Shown here: positions 9,274 through 20,064 of the stretch, piece by piece | Layout of the letters: every line of letters starts with the position of its first letter | Numbering within the stretch: the first letter of the stretch is position 1 | Made by a program: the position numbers and the translations under genes | Assembly (NCBI RefSeq): GCF_000698125.1 | Contig: NZ_BAXA01000007.1 | Location: 124,001-188,000, forward strand | Direction of reading: 5' to 3' | Source of the DNA: Geomicrobium sp. JCM 19038 | Lineage (GTDB): Bacteria > Bacillota > Bacilli > Bacillales > Marinococcaceae | Length of the DNA: 64,000 nucleotides | The notes under the pieces: model-generated | Told to the model about the DNA's origin: nothing | Database searches by the model: none | Seen by the model: only the letters and a program-made list of their open reading frames with translations

Positions 9274-10877
9274 ATGGATTTTGGTACGGGTACAGTACTA
9301 TTTATTATTCTAGCAGCATTAGCTGCCGTTGCGGTTTTATTTGGGATTGTTGCATTCATTTATGTTAAACGCAGATACAAAACCGCGCGTTCAAATGAAG
9401 CTTTAATTATTACGGGTCCAAACTTGGGTGATCCAGAAAAGGACAATCGAATCTTCCAAGATGAAAATGGTCGAAGCATGAAGATCATTCGTGGTGGTGG
9501 GCAACGTTTGAAGTTTTTCCAAACGAGCACGCCAGTAGATTTGAACTCTTTCCAAATTAAATTAACGACGCCGAAAGTGTACACGAGTCAAGGTGTACCG
9601 GTCGTTGCAGACGCCATTGCTTCTGTTAAGATTGCCGATTCTTTAGACGGAATTGCAAATTATGCAGAGCAGTTTCTAGGAAAGAAAGATACTGAGATTG
9701 AGGAAGAAGTATCGAAAGTACTCGGTACAAATTTAAGAGCAATCTTATCGAAACTATCGGTAGAAATGATTAACAATGATCGTGAATCATTTAGCCATCA
9801 AGTCCAAGACATTGCACAAGTTGAACTTGATAACATGGGCTTTACAATTACATCATTCGGTTTAGATGATCTTCGTGATGCGGATGAAGAGAATGGATAC
9901 TTAGAGAATTTAGGTCGTCCACGTATTGCTGAAATTCGCAAAAAAGCGGACATGGCAGAGTCAGATGCTGAGAAAGAAACACGGATGTACAAAGCGAAAA
10001 ACGATCAAGAAGCACAACAAGAAGAGAACACGAGAAGTACGACGGTCTCTCAATCCCAAAAAGAACGTGACATTAAAGAAGCAGAATTTAAACGTGAAAC
10101 TGAACGTGCTCGTGCACAATCTGAGCAAGCGTACCAATTAGAACAAGCAAGATTAAATCAAGAAGTAACAGAAGAAGAAATGCAAGTGCAATACATTGAG
10201 CGCCAACGTCAGGTTACTTTGGAACAAGAAGAGCAAAAGCGCCGTAAAGCTCAAGCAGATGCTGATGCATACGACATTAAGGCCAAAGCAGAAGCAGAAG
10301 CAGAAAAAGCGCGCATTGATGGTGAAGCAGAAGCATCTATCAACGTGCTGAAGGTCTCGCACAAGCTGAAGTTATTCGTGAAAAAGGGCGTGCCGAAGCA
10401 GAAGCGAAAGAACTTATGGCAGAAGCGATGGAAAAATACGGCGAAGCAGCCATCATGGAAATGATGATTCGCTCACTTCCTGATATTGCAAAAGAAGTCG
10501 CTGCACCACTTAGTCAAATTGAGGGATACAAAGTCATTGATATGGGTGGCTCTGATTCCAAAGGTGGAGCGAATCGTATTACGTCGAACGTGACACAAAC
10601 GATGCTAGGTGTTCAAGAAAGCCTAAAAGAAGCAACAGGGATGGATTTAAAAGAAATGCTTGAGAGTTTTGTCGCAAGAGGAAGCTCTAGCGTAGGCAAT
10701 GCTGTGCGTGAAGCGCATCCTGAATTCGCAGCCGCAAAAGAGAACCCTCAGTCTAACTCTGTTCATAAAGAGAAGACAGGCGATGAGCGAGTTGATAACA
10801 GTGCACAAGCTGAAGTAGACACAGATCGTGATGAAACGATTGATCCGTTTTTTGATCAAGATAATTCAAAGCCATAA
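9274..10877 (+). CDS. floT: Flotillin-like SPFH protein (one-base frameshift)
   Basis: This is a membrane scaffold of functional microdomains. One N-terminal TM helix (about residues 5-30) is followed by an SPFH domain (to about 230) and a long Glu/Ala/Gln coiled coil containing KAKAEAEAEKARIDGEAEA. The C-terminal region has GEAAIMEMM and ends in an acidic tail. The frame breaks near 10342: one A restored in ATCAAACGT joins IDGEAEAS to IKRAEGLAQAEVIREKG, giving 534 aa (B. subtilis FloT is 509). SD AGAGGTG. In B. subtilis an NfeD-type gene (yuaF) comes first; none is present here. Confidence 0.9.
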
Positions 10878-10882
10878 AAGAA

Positions 10883-10925
10883 AACAAAGTCGTCCGCTAC
10901 GAACTAGTCGCGGGCGACTTTGTTT
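10883..10925. terminator. Bidirectional terminator between floT and the MOSC gene
   Basis: AACAAAGTCGTCCGC and GCGGGCGACTTTGTT form a long stem (wobbles only) with A and T runs on the two sides. Its right arm overlaps the last codons of the leftward MOSC gene. Confidence 0.8.
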
Positions 10926-11563
10926 GTGATGAATTGTTTACGTTTGTTAAGCATGTCTCGCCATTCCTCAGCAAGGCTTTCTATTTGTAGTAGTTGATTG
11001 ACATCGCTAAGGTTTTCTCTTTCATGGTAATAAACTTCGTTGCATCGCAAAACACTCATCTTAATAGAAGGCTCTTCTAGTAATTCAATCGTGCTATCCG
11101 CATAAACAGTTCCCTCATGTAACACTTTAGCTAAATATCCTGTAAAGCCTGTTCGTATAATGTGCACAAGGAAATCAGCAATACCAGTGTGTTGGACAAT
11201 TGTACGACAAGGTGTACGTGCTTGCGTGATTTGAATTTTGGCGTCTCCAACTCTGTAAATACTACCTAGTATTACTTCGGATTCTAAAAGGCCGGATACG
11301 GTAATGTTTTCACCAAACGCAGCTTTTGGAAGAGAGAGATCAAATTGTTCTTCCCAATATGAATAGTGTTCATGTGGATAAAAGCAAACGGCCCGTTCCA
11401 GACCACCATGATGCTTCTTATCTGCTACGTCATCACCTGTAAATCCGAGTTTAGTCAGATAAGCTTGCGATTGCGCTTCTTTTGCAATCGCGCTAATGAC
11501 TTGCTCATTGTTTCCATAGTCTAATCTCTTCGGTAAAGAGGTAGAAAGACGTTCGATATACAT
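10904..11563 (-). CDS. MOSC domain protein (YiiM-like)
   Basis: The 219-residue MOSC-domain protein is of the YiiM type, whose members are implicated in molybdenum-cofactor-related detoxification. Visible signatures are GDDVADKKHHGG (DxxHHGG core), the FGENITVSGLLE segment, and TQARTPCRTI with the conserved Cys expected for sulfur or Moco chemistry. The start at 11563 is a clear ATG. It converges with floT, and its stop lies within the shared terminator hairpin. Confidence 0.85.
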   Translation of the reverse strand: MYIERLSTSLPKRLDYGNNEQVISAIAKEAQSQAYLTKLGFTGDDVADKKHHGGLERAVCFYPHEHYSYWEEQFDLSLPKAAFGENITVSGLLESEVILGSIYRVGDAKIQITQARTPCRTIVQHTGIADFLVHIIRTGFTGYLAKVLHEGTVYADSTIELLEEPSIKMSVLRCNEVYYHERENLSDVNQLLQIESLAEEWRDMLNKRKQFITNKVARD

Positions 11564-11624
11564 TATTTCAATCCTTTTTTATTCAGTATAACATTTTCTG
11601 AAAATACAGACTTGATTGAAGGGC

Positions 11625-11654
11625 GCTTTCCTTATCGACGAGGATAAGGAAAGC
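11625..11654 (-). terminator. Perfect 12-bp hairpin after the exosporium gene
   Basis: GCTTTCCTTATC (11625-11636) and GATAAGGAAAGC (11643-11654) are perfectly complementary with a 6-base loop. Only a weak T tract follows on the minus strand. It lies between the collagen-like gene and the MOSC gene, so it is a terminator or processing hairpin. Confidence 0.6.
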
Positions 11655-11702
11655 ACGACTTGTGGTTGAAAGAATTGCGATCAGTTAGCGATTCACGACA
11701 GG

Positions 11703-13672
<1,970 letters not shown>

Positions 13673-13778
13673 TCTAATACCTCCGTCTAATCATTGAATT
13701 TCATGCACATTAATTGATTGCTGTGTATGAGCGAAAAGTCATAACAGTATATGTACGGAGTGATGAACGTGTTTATAG

Positions 13779-13813
13779 AAAAAGCCCTAAATTGCTTTAG
13801 CAATTCAGGGCTT
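13779..13813 (-). terminator. Terminator of the DHA2 transporter gene
   Basis: On the minus strand AAGCCCTGAATTGC pairs with GCAATTTAGGGCTT (one wobble), followed by T residues. Confidence 0.85.
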
Positions 13814-13818
13814 GGTTA

Positions 13819-15272
13819 TTACGCTGGGTTTTTGGTGTTTTTACTTCGAATAAAAAGTGCAATTAGAAGAGCTATGATTGCAAAGATCAGTCCGAACGAG
13901 AAGCTTTGTTGAGCGCCAATCGTGACGGCTTCAATTTGTTGTTCTGCACTAGGGTTTTGAATTCCAGATAGTGCATTCGTACGGCCTGTTTCCATAATTG
14001 AGATGAAAATGGCTGCACCAATTGCACCTGAGACTTGCATGAGTGTATTGAAAATTGCAGTCCCGTGTGGATAAAGTTCTTTTGGTAGTTGGTTCAAGCC
14101 GTTTGTTTGCGCAGGCATCATAATCATTGCGACGGATACCATCACGAACACATGTTGTAACGCTAGTACCCATTCGTCAACACCAGGTGTTGAAAATCGA
14201 TACGTGAATACAGTAATTACAAGCATAATAGCTCCTGGAATTAAAATTGGGCGTGGTCCAACTTTATCAAACAAGCGGCCCATAATTGGAGACATTGCAC
14301 CGTTAATAATTCCTCCAGGAAGCATGATCAATCCAGTTGCGACAGCCGTAAAGAGTAATGCGGATTGCATATACATCGGTAGTACGAGCATAAGCGCGAA
14401 CATCGTCATCATCACAAGCATCACAAGGATAAGACCAAGCGCAAACATCGGAAAACGGAATACCCTGATGTCGAGTAACGGTTCTTCCATTTTCAATTGT
14501 CGAATCGCAAACGTCACGAGTGCTAAGAGCCCGATAACGAGTGATGCAATCACAAGTGGATCAGCCAGTGAACTGTCGCCTTTACCGGCTGTGCTAAATC
14601 CGAACACAATTCCACCGAAACCGATGGTCGATAAGATAAATGAAAACACATCAAGTTTTGGCTTCGATGTCTCCGTTACATTTTTCAATACGAAATAACC
14701 GAAGACGAGTGAGAATAGTGCAATCGGTATGACAAGGTAAAAGAGCCAACGCCACGTTAAGCTCTCAATAATAAGACCCGAAACGGTCGGACCAATTGCA
14801 GGAGCAAACATAATGACAAGACCCATCATCCCATAGCTGCACCTCGGCGCTCGACTGGGATTACGGCTAAAATCACGTTCATAAGCAGCGGAATCATAAT
14901 TGCTGTACCGACAGCTTGAGTGATTCTTCCTATTAATAGAACTGCAAATGTCGGGCTAACACCTGCAATAACCGTCCCTAATGTAAATAGTGACATTGCG
15001 GTGATAAACAACTGACGAGTCGTAAAACGCTTTATGAAATATGCAGAAATCGGAATAAGTGTACCGATGACGAGCATGTAACTCGTTACGAGCCATTGTG
15101 CCGTACTTGATGTAACACCAAGATCTCCCATGATGGCTTGCAAAGCAACGTTAAGAATTGTTTCATTTAGGATTGCAACAAATGCACCTGAAAGAAGCAC
15201 GGCCAAAATTGGTATTGGTCGTATTTCAGGAATATCAGATTTTAAGTCAGCTTCTGTAGCTGTGTGAGCCAT
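13819..15272 (-). CDS. DHA2-family (EmrB/QacA type) MFS drug exporter (one-base frameshift)
   Basis: This is a 14-helix drug:H+ antiporter, 484 aa after repair. The N-terminal TM1 motif NETILNVALQAIMGDL and the TM2 motif STAQWLVTSYMLV are characteristic of DHA2 proteins, and APAIGPTVSGLI is antiporter motif C. The frame breaks near 14830 inside RRGAAMG-MMGLVIM; one G in a GGG run restores it. The ATG at 15272 has SD AAGGAGGG. It is divergent from a TetR regulator, with an operator-like palindrome over its promoter, so it is likely derepressed by a drug-like ligand. Confidence 0.88.
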
Positions 15273-15306
15273 AGCCGTACCCTCCTTCTTTTAAACAGCA
15301 AGAGAA

Positions 15307-15335
15307 ATCTTACCACGAGCAATTACGGAACGCAA
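15307..15335 (-). promoter_or_regulatory. Promoter of the DHA2 exporter
   Basis: On the minus strand TTGCGT (15335-15330), a 17-bp spacer and TAAGAT (15312-15307). The -35 box lies inside the palindrome at 15321-15348. Confidence 0.65.
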
Positions 15336-15348
15336 CAGTTTCGTAATT
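15321..15348. promoter_or_regulatory. Probable TetR operator between the divergent genes
   Basis: AATTACGGAAC (15321-15331) and GTTTCGTAATT (15338-15348) are inverted copies with one mismatch around a 6-bp centre. The site covers the -35 of the exporter promoter, which suits repression by the adjacent TetR protein. Confidence 0.65.
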
Positions 15349-15422
15349 AATTCTCTGTAAAGATTGCCTTAACCAATTCGAAGGTGCTACAGTAAAAGGA
15401 GAAACGGTAGGAGGTTAGGTTC

Positions 15423-16028
15423 GTGAGCATGGACGAACAAGTTGTGAAAAAAGGTCGCCCACGAGACGAGAGTCGAAATCAAGTGATCTTAGACTCCACG
15501 CTAGAACGGATTGCAGAACACGGATATGAAGCAGTAACGATGGATCATATTGCAAAAGCTGCAGGTGTTGGGAAGGCGACGATTTACCGGCGATGGAAAT
15601 CGAAGCAAGAGTTGGTCGTTGAAGCGATCTCTTCCATAAAATCGTTTGAAGGCATTTTAGAAGAAGTTGATGAAACAAACGGACTTGAACAACAGATAAA
15701 GCAGTTATTATTATCTAGCTTTTGGTCTGAAGATCCCATTCATCAAAAGGCAATGGCCGCGATCGGGGCTGTCTTGGCAAATCATAAAGAATTAGAATAT
15801 CGCCTACAACAAGACTATTACCGCAAATACAGACTCGTGTTCTTTGCGATTTTAGATCCTTATGTTTATCCTGAACGTACAGTCGGTTTGGAAACGCTCG
15901 ATTTAATTGCTGATATTGGGCCTTCAATGGTTTATTACCGAGCAGTTGTTACGAAGAAGCCGATTGATGAGCCGTTTATCGAGCAAATTGTAAAAAAGAT
16001 GATTATGCCCCTTCTCGTTAACGAGTAG
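15423..16028 (+). CDS. TetR/AcrR-family transcriptional regulator
   Basis: The 201-residue regulator has its helix-turn-helix near residues 25-65 (MDHIAKAAGVGKATIYRRW) and a variable ligand-binding C-terminal half. The GTG at 15423 is spaced correctly from SD GGAGGT; an ATG two codons later is the alternative. A promoter TTGCCT-N18-TACAGT sits at 15364-15393. It is divergent from the DHA2 exporter and followed by a metallo-beta-lactamase-fold gene 21 bases downstream, so it probably controls both. Confidence 0.88.
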   Translation: MSMDEQVVKKGRPRDESRNQVILDSTLERIAEHGYEAVTMDHIAKAAGVGKATIYRRWKSKQELVVEAISSIKSFEGILEEVDETNGLEQQIKQLLLSSFWSEDPIHQKAMAAIGAVLANHKELEYRLQQDYYRKYRLVFFAILDPYVYPERTVGLETLDLIADIGPSMVYYRAVVTKKPIDEPFIEQIVKKMIMPLLVNE

Positions 16029-16049
16029 TCGTGCTACGGAGGTTAACGG

Positions 16050-16893
16050 GTGGCTAGTTTACTATCTGAAATTTCAGTTTCAAGTCGGGAGTTGAAGCGT
16101 ATGAACGTTCGAACGGTTGAAGGTGTTACGATTGCTAACGTTGTTCCAGAAAATAAAGGTAGGAAAATGACCCCGGTTTATTTATTTTCTGTCGACAATA
16201 TGCTCGTAGACACAGGTCCATCGAATATGTATGAAACGTTACGCCCTTTTTTGATTCGCAATCGTATGATTTTATTGCATTAACCCATAATCACGAAGAT
16301 CATAGTGGAAATGTAGCCGTATTAGTTAATCAACGTGAGTTGCCTGTTTATGTACATGAACTGGGGTTGGAAGAATGCTTTCTAGAAACACCGTATCCGT
16401 ATTATCGCCAGCTTGCATGGGGGGAGCGTAAACCCTTCCAACCAACGAAAATGCCCGATCAACTTACTACATCTCACACAACGTGGGACGTGATTTTCAC
16501 ACCTGGACACGCAAAAGATCATATTAGCTTACTTGATGAGCAAACAGGGCGACTGTTTACTGGAGATCTGTTTGTGACACCGAAGCCGAAAGTCATTATG
16601 GAAGCTGAATCAATCCCAGAAACGTTACGTTCTCTAAAGAAGTTGTTGAACTACGAATTTTCATCGATATTCTGTTGTCACTCCGGGTATCATATAAACG
16701 GGAAAGAAATGGTTAATAAGAAGATTGAGCATTTAGAAGCGCTCATAACTCAAGTGCATGAGTTAAGTGAACAAGGATATTCTATTGATGACATTGATCG
16801 GTCACTTTATCCGAAAACTATCCAATCGAAACCGTCTCCGAAGGTCAATGGAGTTCTAGACATATCGTCTCGTCAATTGTAGAAGAACAATGA
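16050..16893 (+). CDS. MBL-fold metallo-hydrolase (two one-base frameshifts)
   Basis: This zinc hydrolase has the metallo-beta-lactamase fold: LVDTGPSNMYETL, then the metal motif LTHNHEDHSGN, the third ligand in FTPGHAKDHIS and GDLFVTPKPKV. The GTG at 16050 follows SD GGAGG by 7 bases. Breaks near 16265 (T missing before ATGAT) and near 16831 (A run) are each repaired by one base. The C-terminus then reads SEGQWSSRHIVSSIVEEQ and stops at 16893 (281 aa). It may detoxify a compound in concert with the exporter; the substrate is unknown. Confidence 0.8.
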
Positions 16894-16927
16894 TTTAGAA
16901 CATAGGTGATAAATCATGAAAGATTTG

Positions 16928-16956
16928 TTGACAGGTAGAAAGCTGGGTGCTAAGAT
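16928..16956 (+). promoter_or_regulatory. Consensus promoter of the met leader
   Basis: TTGACA (16928-16933), a 17-bp spacer and TAAGAT (16951-16956) drive the SAM riboswitch transcript. Confidence 0.85.
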
Positions 16957-16976
16957 ACAATCACAAACTGAATATC

Positions 16977-17084
16977 CTTATCTGGAGAGGTGGAGGGACT
17001 GGCCCTATGAAGCCCGGCAACCGGCAATTTTTATTGCAATGGTGCCAATTCCTGCAAGATTACGTCGTAATCTTGGGAGATGAG
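16977..17084 (+). ncRNA. SAM-I (S-box) riboswitch aptamer
   Basis: The hallmark conserved core of the S-box is present: GAGAGGTGGAGGGACTGGCC, then CTATGAAGCCCGGCAACC. CTTATC (16977-16982) pairs with GATGAG (17079-17084) as P1, and an inner hairpin AAGATTACG-TCGTAATCTT forms P4. High SAM folds the aptamer and allows the downstream terminator, shutting off methionine import. Confidence 0.97.
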
Positions 17085-17110
17085 ACGGGAATAGTGAGAA
17101 TACAACCTTT

Positions 17111-17146
17111 CTGCTCATCATATTGAGTTGATGGGTTATTTTTTTA
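17111..17146 (+). terminator. Riboswitch expression-platform terminator
   Basis: CTCATCA (17114-17120) pairs with TGATGGG (17129-17135), followed by a T-rich tract. It sits between the aptamer and metN, as expected for attenuation. Confidence 0.75.
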
Positions 17147-17213
17147 TTTCGTTCAAAGTTCACTGAATAGATATGGATAGTAGGAAATAAGTTTAGAAAA
17201 GGAGGTGCAGCCC

Positions 17214-18193
17214 GTGATTCGAATTAATGATGTTTCTAAAGTTTTTAAGACGAAGGCTGCATCAATTAACGCCGTTCAAAACGTAGAACTTAATATTGAG
17301 CAAGGAGAGATCTTTGGCATTATCGGTATAGTGGTGCTGGAAAAAGTACACTTATCCGTCTGTTAAATTTACTTGAAGTGCCAAGTAGTGGTTCTATAAA
17401 AATTGCCGATTACGACATGATGACGCTTAGAGGCAAAGAGTTAAGGAAAGCAAGGCAAGAAATCAGCATGATCTTTCAACATTTCAACTTGCTTTGGTCA
17501 CGAACTGTACGACAAAACATTGCTTACCCTCTAGAGATTGCAGGAGTTTCAAGTGCAAAACGAAAAGAGCGTGTTGATGAGCTCATTAAGCTTGTCGGTT
17601 TAGAAGGTCGCGGTGATGCGTATCCCTCGCAGTTAAGTGGTGGTCAAAAGCAACGAGTCGGGATTGCACGAGCTCTTGCGAATAATCCGAAGGTGCTGCT
17701 TTGTGACGAAGCAACGTCTGCACTCGATCCGAAAACGACGAGTCAAATTCTAGATCTCCTTTATGATATTAACCAAAAGCTAGGACTTACGATTGTTCTT
17801 ATTACTCATGAAATGCACGTCATTCACAAGATTTGTGGTCGCGTGGCCGTGATGGAAGATGGAAAAGTCGTAGAACAAGGTGCTGTACTTGACGTATTTC
17901 GTAACCCATCAGAGGAAATCACGAGAGCATTTGTGAAACAAATTACAGAGAACGATGAGTCACTTGAAGTCATCGAAGATCAGTTGGATGATGCAAATGG
18001 GACAGTGGTGAAACTGACATTTGTCGGTGAACGAACAGAAAAACCGTTCGTCTCCGAGCTCATTCGTAATGTCGATATTGACGTCAATATTCTACAAGGT
18101 AACATTGCACGTACGAAAGATGGTAGTTATGGAACGTTATTTATTTCATTAGAAGGAAGCGAAGAAAAAGTTAAGGCAGCTCTCGCTTCTTAG
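17214..18193 (+). CDS. metN: Methionine ABC transporter ATP-binding protein (one-base frameshift)
   Basis: MetN energises D/L-methionine uptake. The GTG at 17214 has SD GGAGGTG. The frame breaks near 17326 inside the Walker A loop (GIIG-YSGAGKST); a missing T restores it and gives 326 aa. The signature LSGGQKQRVGIARAL, the Walker B LLCDEATSALD, the H-loop ITHEM and a C-terminal NIL regulatory domain (about residues 250-326) are visible. It is the first gene of metNPQ behind an S-box, which fixes the substrate as methionine or a precursor. Confidence 0.93.
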
Positions 18194-18226
18194 AGAATCA
18201 TGAAGTACAGGCGGAGGTGATTACTC

Positions 18227-18895
18227 ATGGATGAAGGCTTCCTTAGTAATGTGAATTGGGACAATATGCTTGAAGCGACGTGGGAAACAGTGTACATGAG
18301 TTCGATCGCAATTGTTTTCACGTTTATATTAGGAATAGCATTAGGGTTATTATTGTTTTTAACGTCAAGAAATCAGCTCTGGTCTAATCCGGTGATAAAC
18401 TGGTTTACAGCAGCTTTTGTGAATATCTTTCGCTCGATCCCATTTATCATCTTAATCATATTATTGATTCCATTTACCGTCGCAATCTTAAATACGATGC
18501 TTGGACCACAAGCAGCTCTTCCCGCATTGATTATTGGTGCAGCACCTTTCTATGCGAGACTCGTCGAAATTGGGCTTCGTGAAGTTGACAAGGGTGTCAT
18601 TGAAGCAGCTCGGTCTATGGGAAGCAATCAATTTCAGATTATCTTTAAAGTGTTATTACCTGAATCAATGCCTGCGTTAATTTCTGGAATTACTGTTACA
18701 TCAATCGCGCTTGTTGGCTACACAGCAATGGCAGGTGTTATTGGTGCAGGAGGACTCGGGGATCTAGCTTACCGTGATGGTTTCCAACGTAATAATGCAG
18801 AAGTAACGCTCGTAGCTACCGTAATTACGCTCGTCATCGTGTTTATTTTCCAAGGAATTGGCGACGTGTTGACGAGAAAATTAGATAAACGATAA
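18227..18895 (+). CDS. metP: Methionine ABC transporter permease
   Basis: This is a 222-residue MetI-type permease with five hydrophobic segments. The cytoplasmic coupling motif is EAARSMGSNQFQIIFKVLLPES, the EAA loop. SD GGAGGTG comes before the ATG. It lies 33 bases after metN and 18 before metQ, in the same transcript under SAM riboswitch control. It is called metI in other species. Confidence 0.95.
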   Translation: MDEGFLSNVNWDNMLEATWETVYMSSIAIVFTFILGIALGLLLFLTSRNQLWSNPVINWFTAAFVNIFRSIPFIILIILLIPFTVAILNTMLGPQAALPALIIGAAPFYARLVEIGLREVDKGVIEAARSMGSNQFQIIFKVLLPESMPALISGITVTSIALVGYTAMAGVIGAGGLGDLAYRDGFQRNNAEVTLVATVITLVIVFIFQGIGDVLTRKLDKR

Positions 18896-18913
18896 GAAGG
18901 GGAGAGAAGTAGA

Positions 18914-19813
18914 ATGAAAAAGTTTTATACGGCAATTGCAGCAGGTTCACTTGTACTCGCATTAAGCGCTTGTGGAACGTCTGATGAGGGAAATGGTTCA
19001 GGAGCTGGAGGAGACGCGGATTCTGACGTTGAGACACCAGACGAAGACACGGATGAAGAAGCGACAAACGATGGTGAAAATGAACCACTCGTCGTAGGTG
19101 CTTCTAACATTCCACATGCTGAGATTCTTGAATTTGCACAAGATCTTCTTGAAGAAGAAGGTGTTGATTTGCAAATTGAAACGTTCAATGATTACATTAT
19201 CCCGAACCAAGCACTTGATTTCGGTGATTTAGATGCGAACTATTTCCAGCACATCCCTTACCTTGAAAGCCAAATTGAAGAGCATGGTTATGATTTTGCT
19301 AACGCAGGTGGCGTACACATTGAACCGATGGGTGGTTACAGTCAAGAGTATAGTTCTTTATCAGAACTTCCTGAAGGCGCACACGTTATTATGAGTGATT
19401 CTGTCGCTGACCACGGTCGCGTGATTAGTTTATTTGAAGAAGAAGGTTTAATTACAGTTGCTGATGGCGTTGATCCAATTTATGCAACGATTGATGACAT
19501 CGAAGATAACCCGAACGATTTCAACTTTGACCCGTCCTATGAAGCAGCGATTTTACCACAAGCGTTTGATACGGGTGAAGGAGATGTTGTCTTCATTAAC
19601 TCGAACTATGCAATTGACAACGATTTAAGCCCGGTTGATGATTCAATTGCTGTTGAAAGTGGCGATGATAACCCATACGTTAACGTGATTGCAGTAAATT
19701 CAGGTGATGAGGACGACCCACGCATCCAGACACTACTAGATGTCCTTCATTCAGATGAAGTTGTATCGTTTATTGAAGAGCAATACGATGGTGCAGTACT
19801 TCCAGCAGAATAA
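18914..19813 (+). CDS. metQ: Methionine-binding lipoprotein
   Basis: This NlpA/MetQ-family solute-binding lipoprotein delivers methionine to MetNP. The signal peptide ends in lipobox LSAC with Cys20, followed by a 35-residue acidic Gly/Asp/Glu linker that is longer than usual. The mature domain has the family features HAEILEFAQ, the FNDYIIPNQAL segment and LDANYFQH. The 299-aa total is slightly long because of the linker. A terminator follows at 19819. Confidence 0.95.
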   Translation: MKKFYTAIAAGSLVLALSACGTSDEGNGSGAGGDADSDVETPDEDTDEEATNDGENEPLVVGASNIPHAEILEFAQDLLEEEGVDLQIETFNDYIIPNQALDFGDLDANYFQHIPYLESQIEEHGYDFANAGGVHIEPMGGYSQEYSSLSELPEGAHVIMSDSVADHGRVISLFEEEGLITVADGVDPIYATIDDIEDNPNDFNFDPSYEAAILPQAFDTGEGDVVFINSNYAIDNDLSPVDDSIAVESGDDNPYVNVIAVNSGDEDDPRIQTLLDVLHSDEVVSFIEEQYDGAVLPAE

Positions 19814-19818
19814 ATGAT

Positions 19819-19855
19819 GAGAGTGGTTCGTTCATTAGAACGAACTCCTCTTTTT
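19819..19855 (+). terminator. Terminator of metNPQ
   Basis: GAGAGTGGTTCGTTC pairs with GAACGAACTCCTC around a short loop, followed by five T. Confidence 0.85.
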
Positions 19856-20064
19856 ATGTTGCGTCACCATTTAATATGAAGAAAGTGGAACTTTAATCAT
19901 TCTCTTTCCGACTAGGATAAAACTGACATGTGCATTGAATGAAATCTATGCTATACTTTGTAACTTGTGACACCAATAAAAAAACGAACAAACATTTTCG
20001 ATGTGTTCTAAAAGAAGACGTCGGGGATGTTTTTTTTGTTTTAAGGAAGGGTTTTTTCGGGATA

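Noticed and set aside
13680-13790. Sigma-K promoter for the exosporium gene
   Set aside because: Two CATA-type -10 candidates exist on the minus strand, but neither combines a full CATAnnnTA with a properly spaced AC; the evidence is too weak to list.
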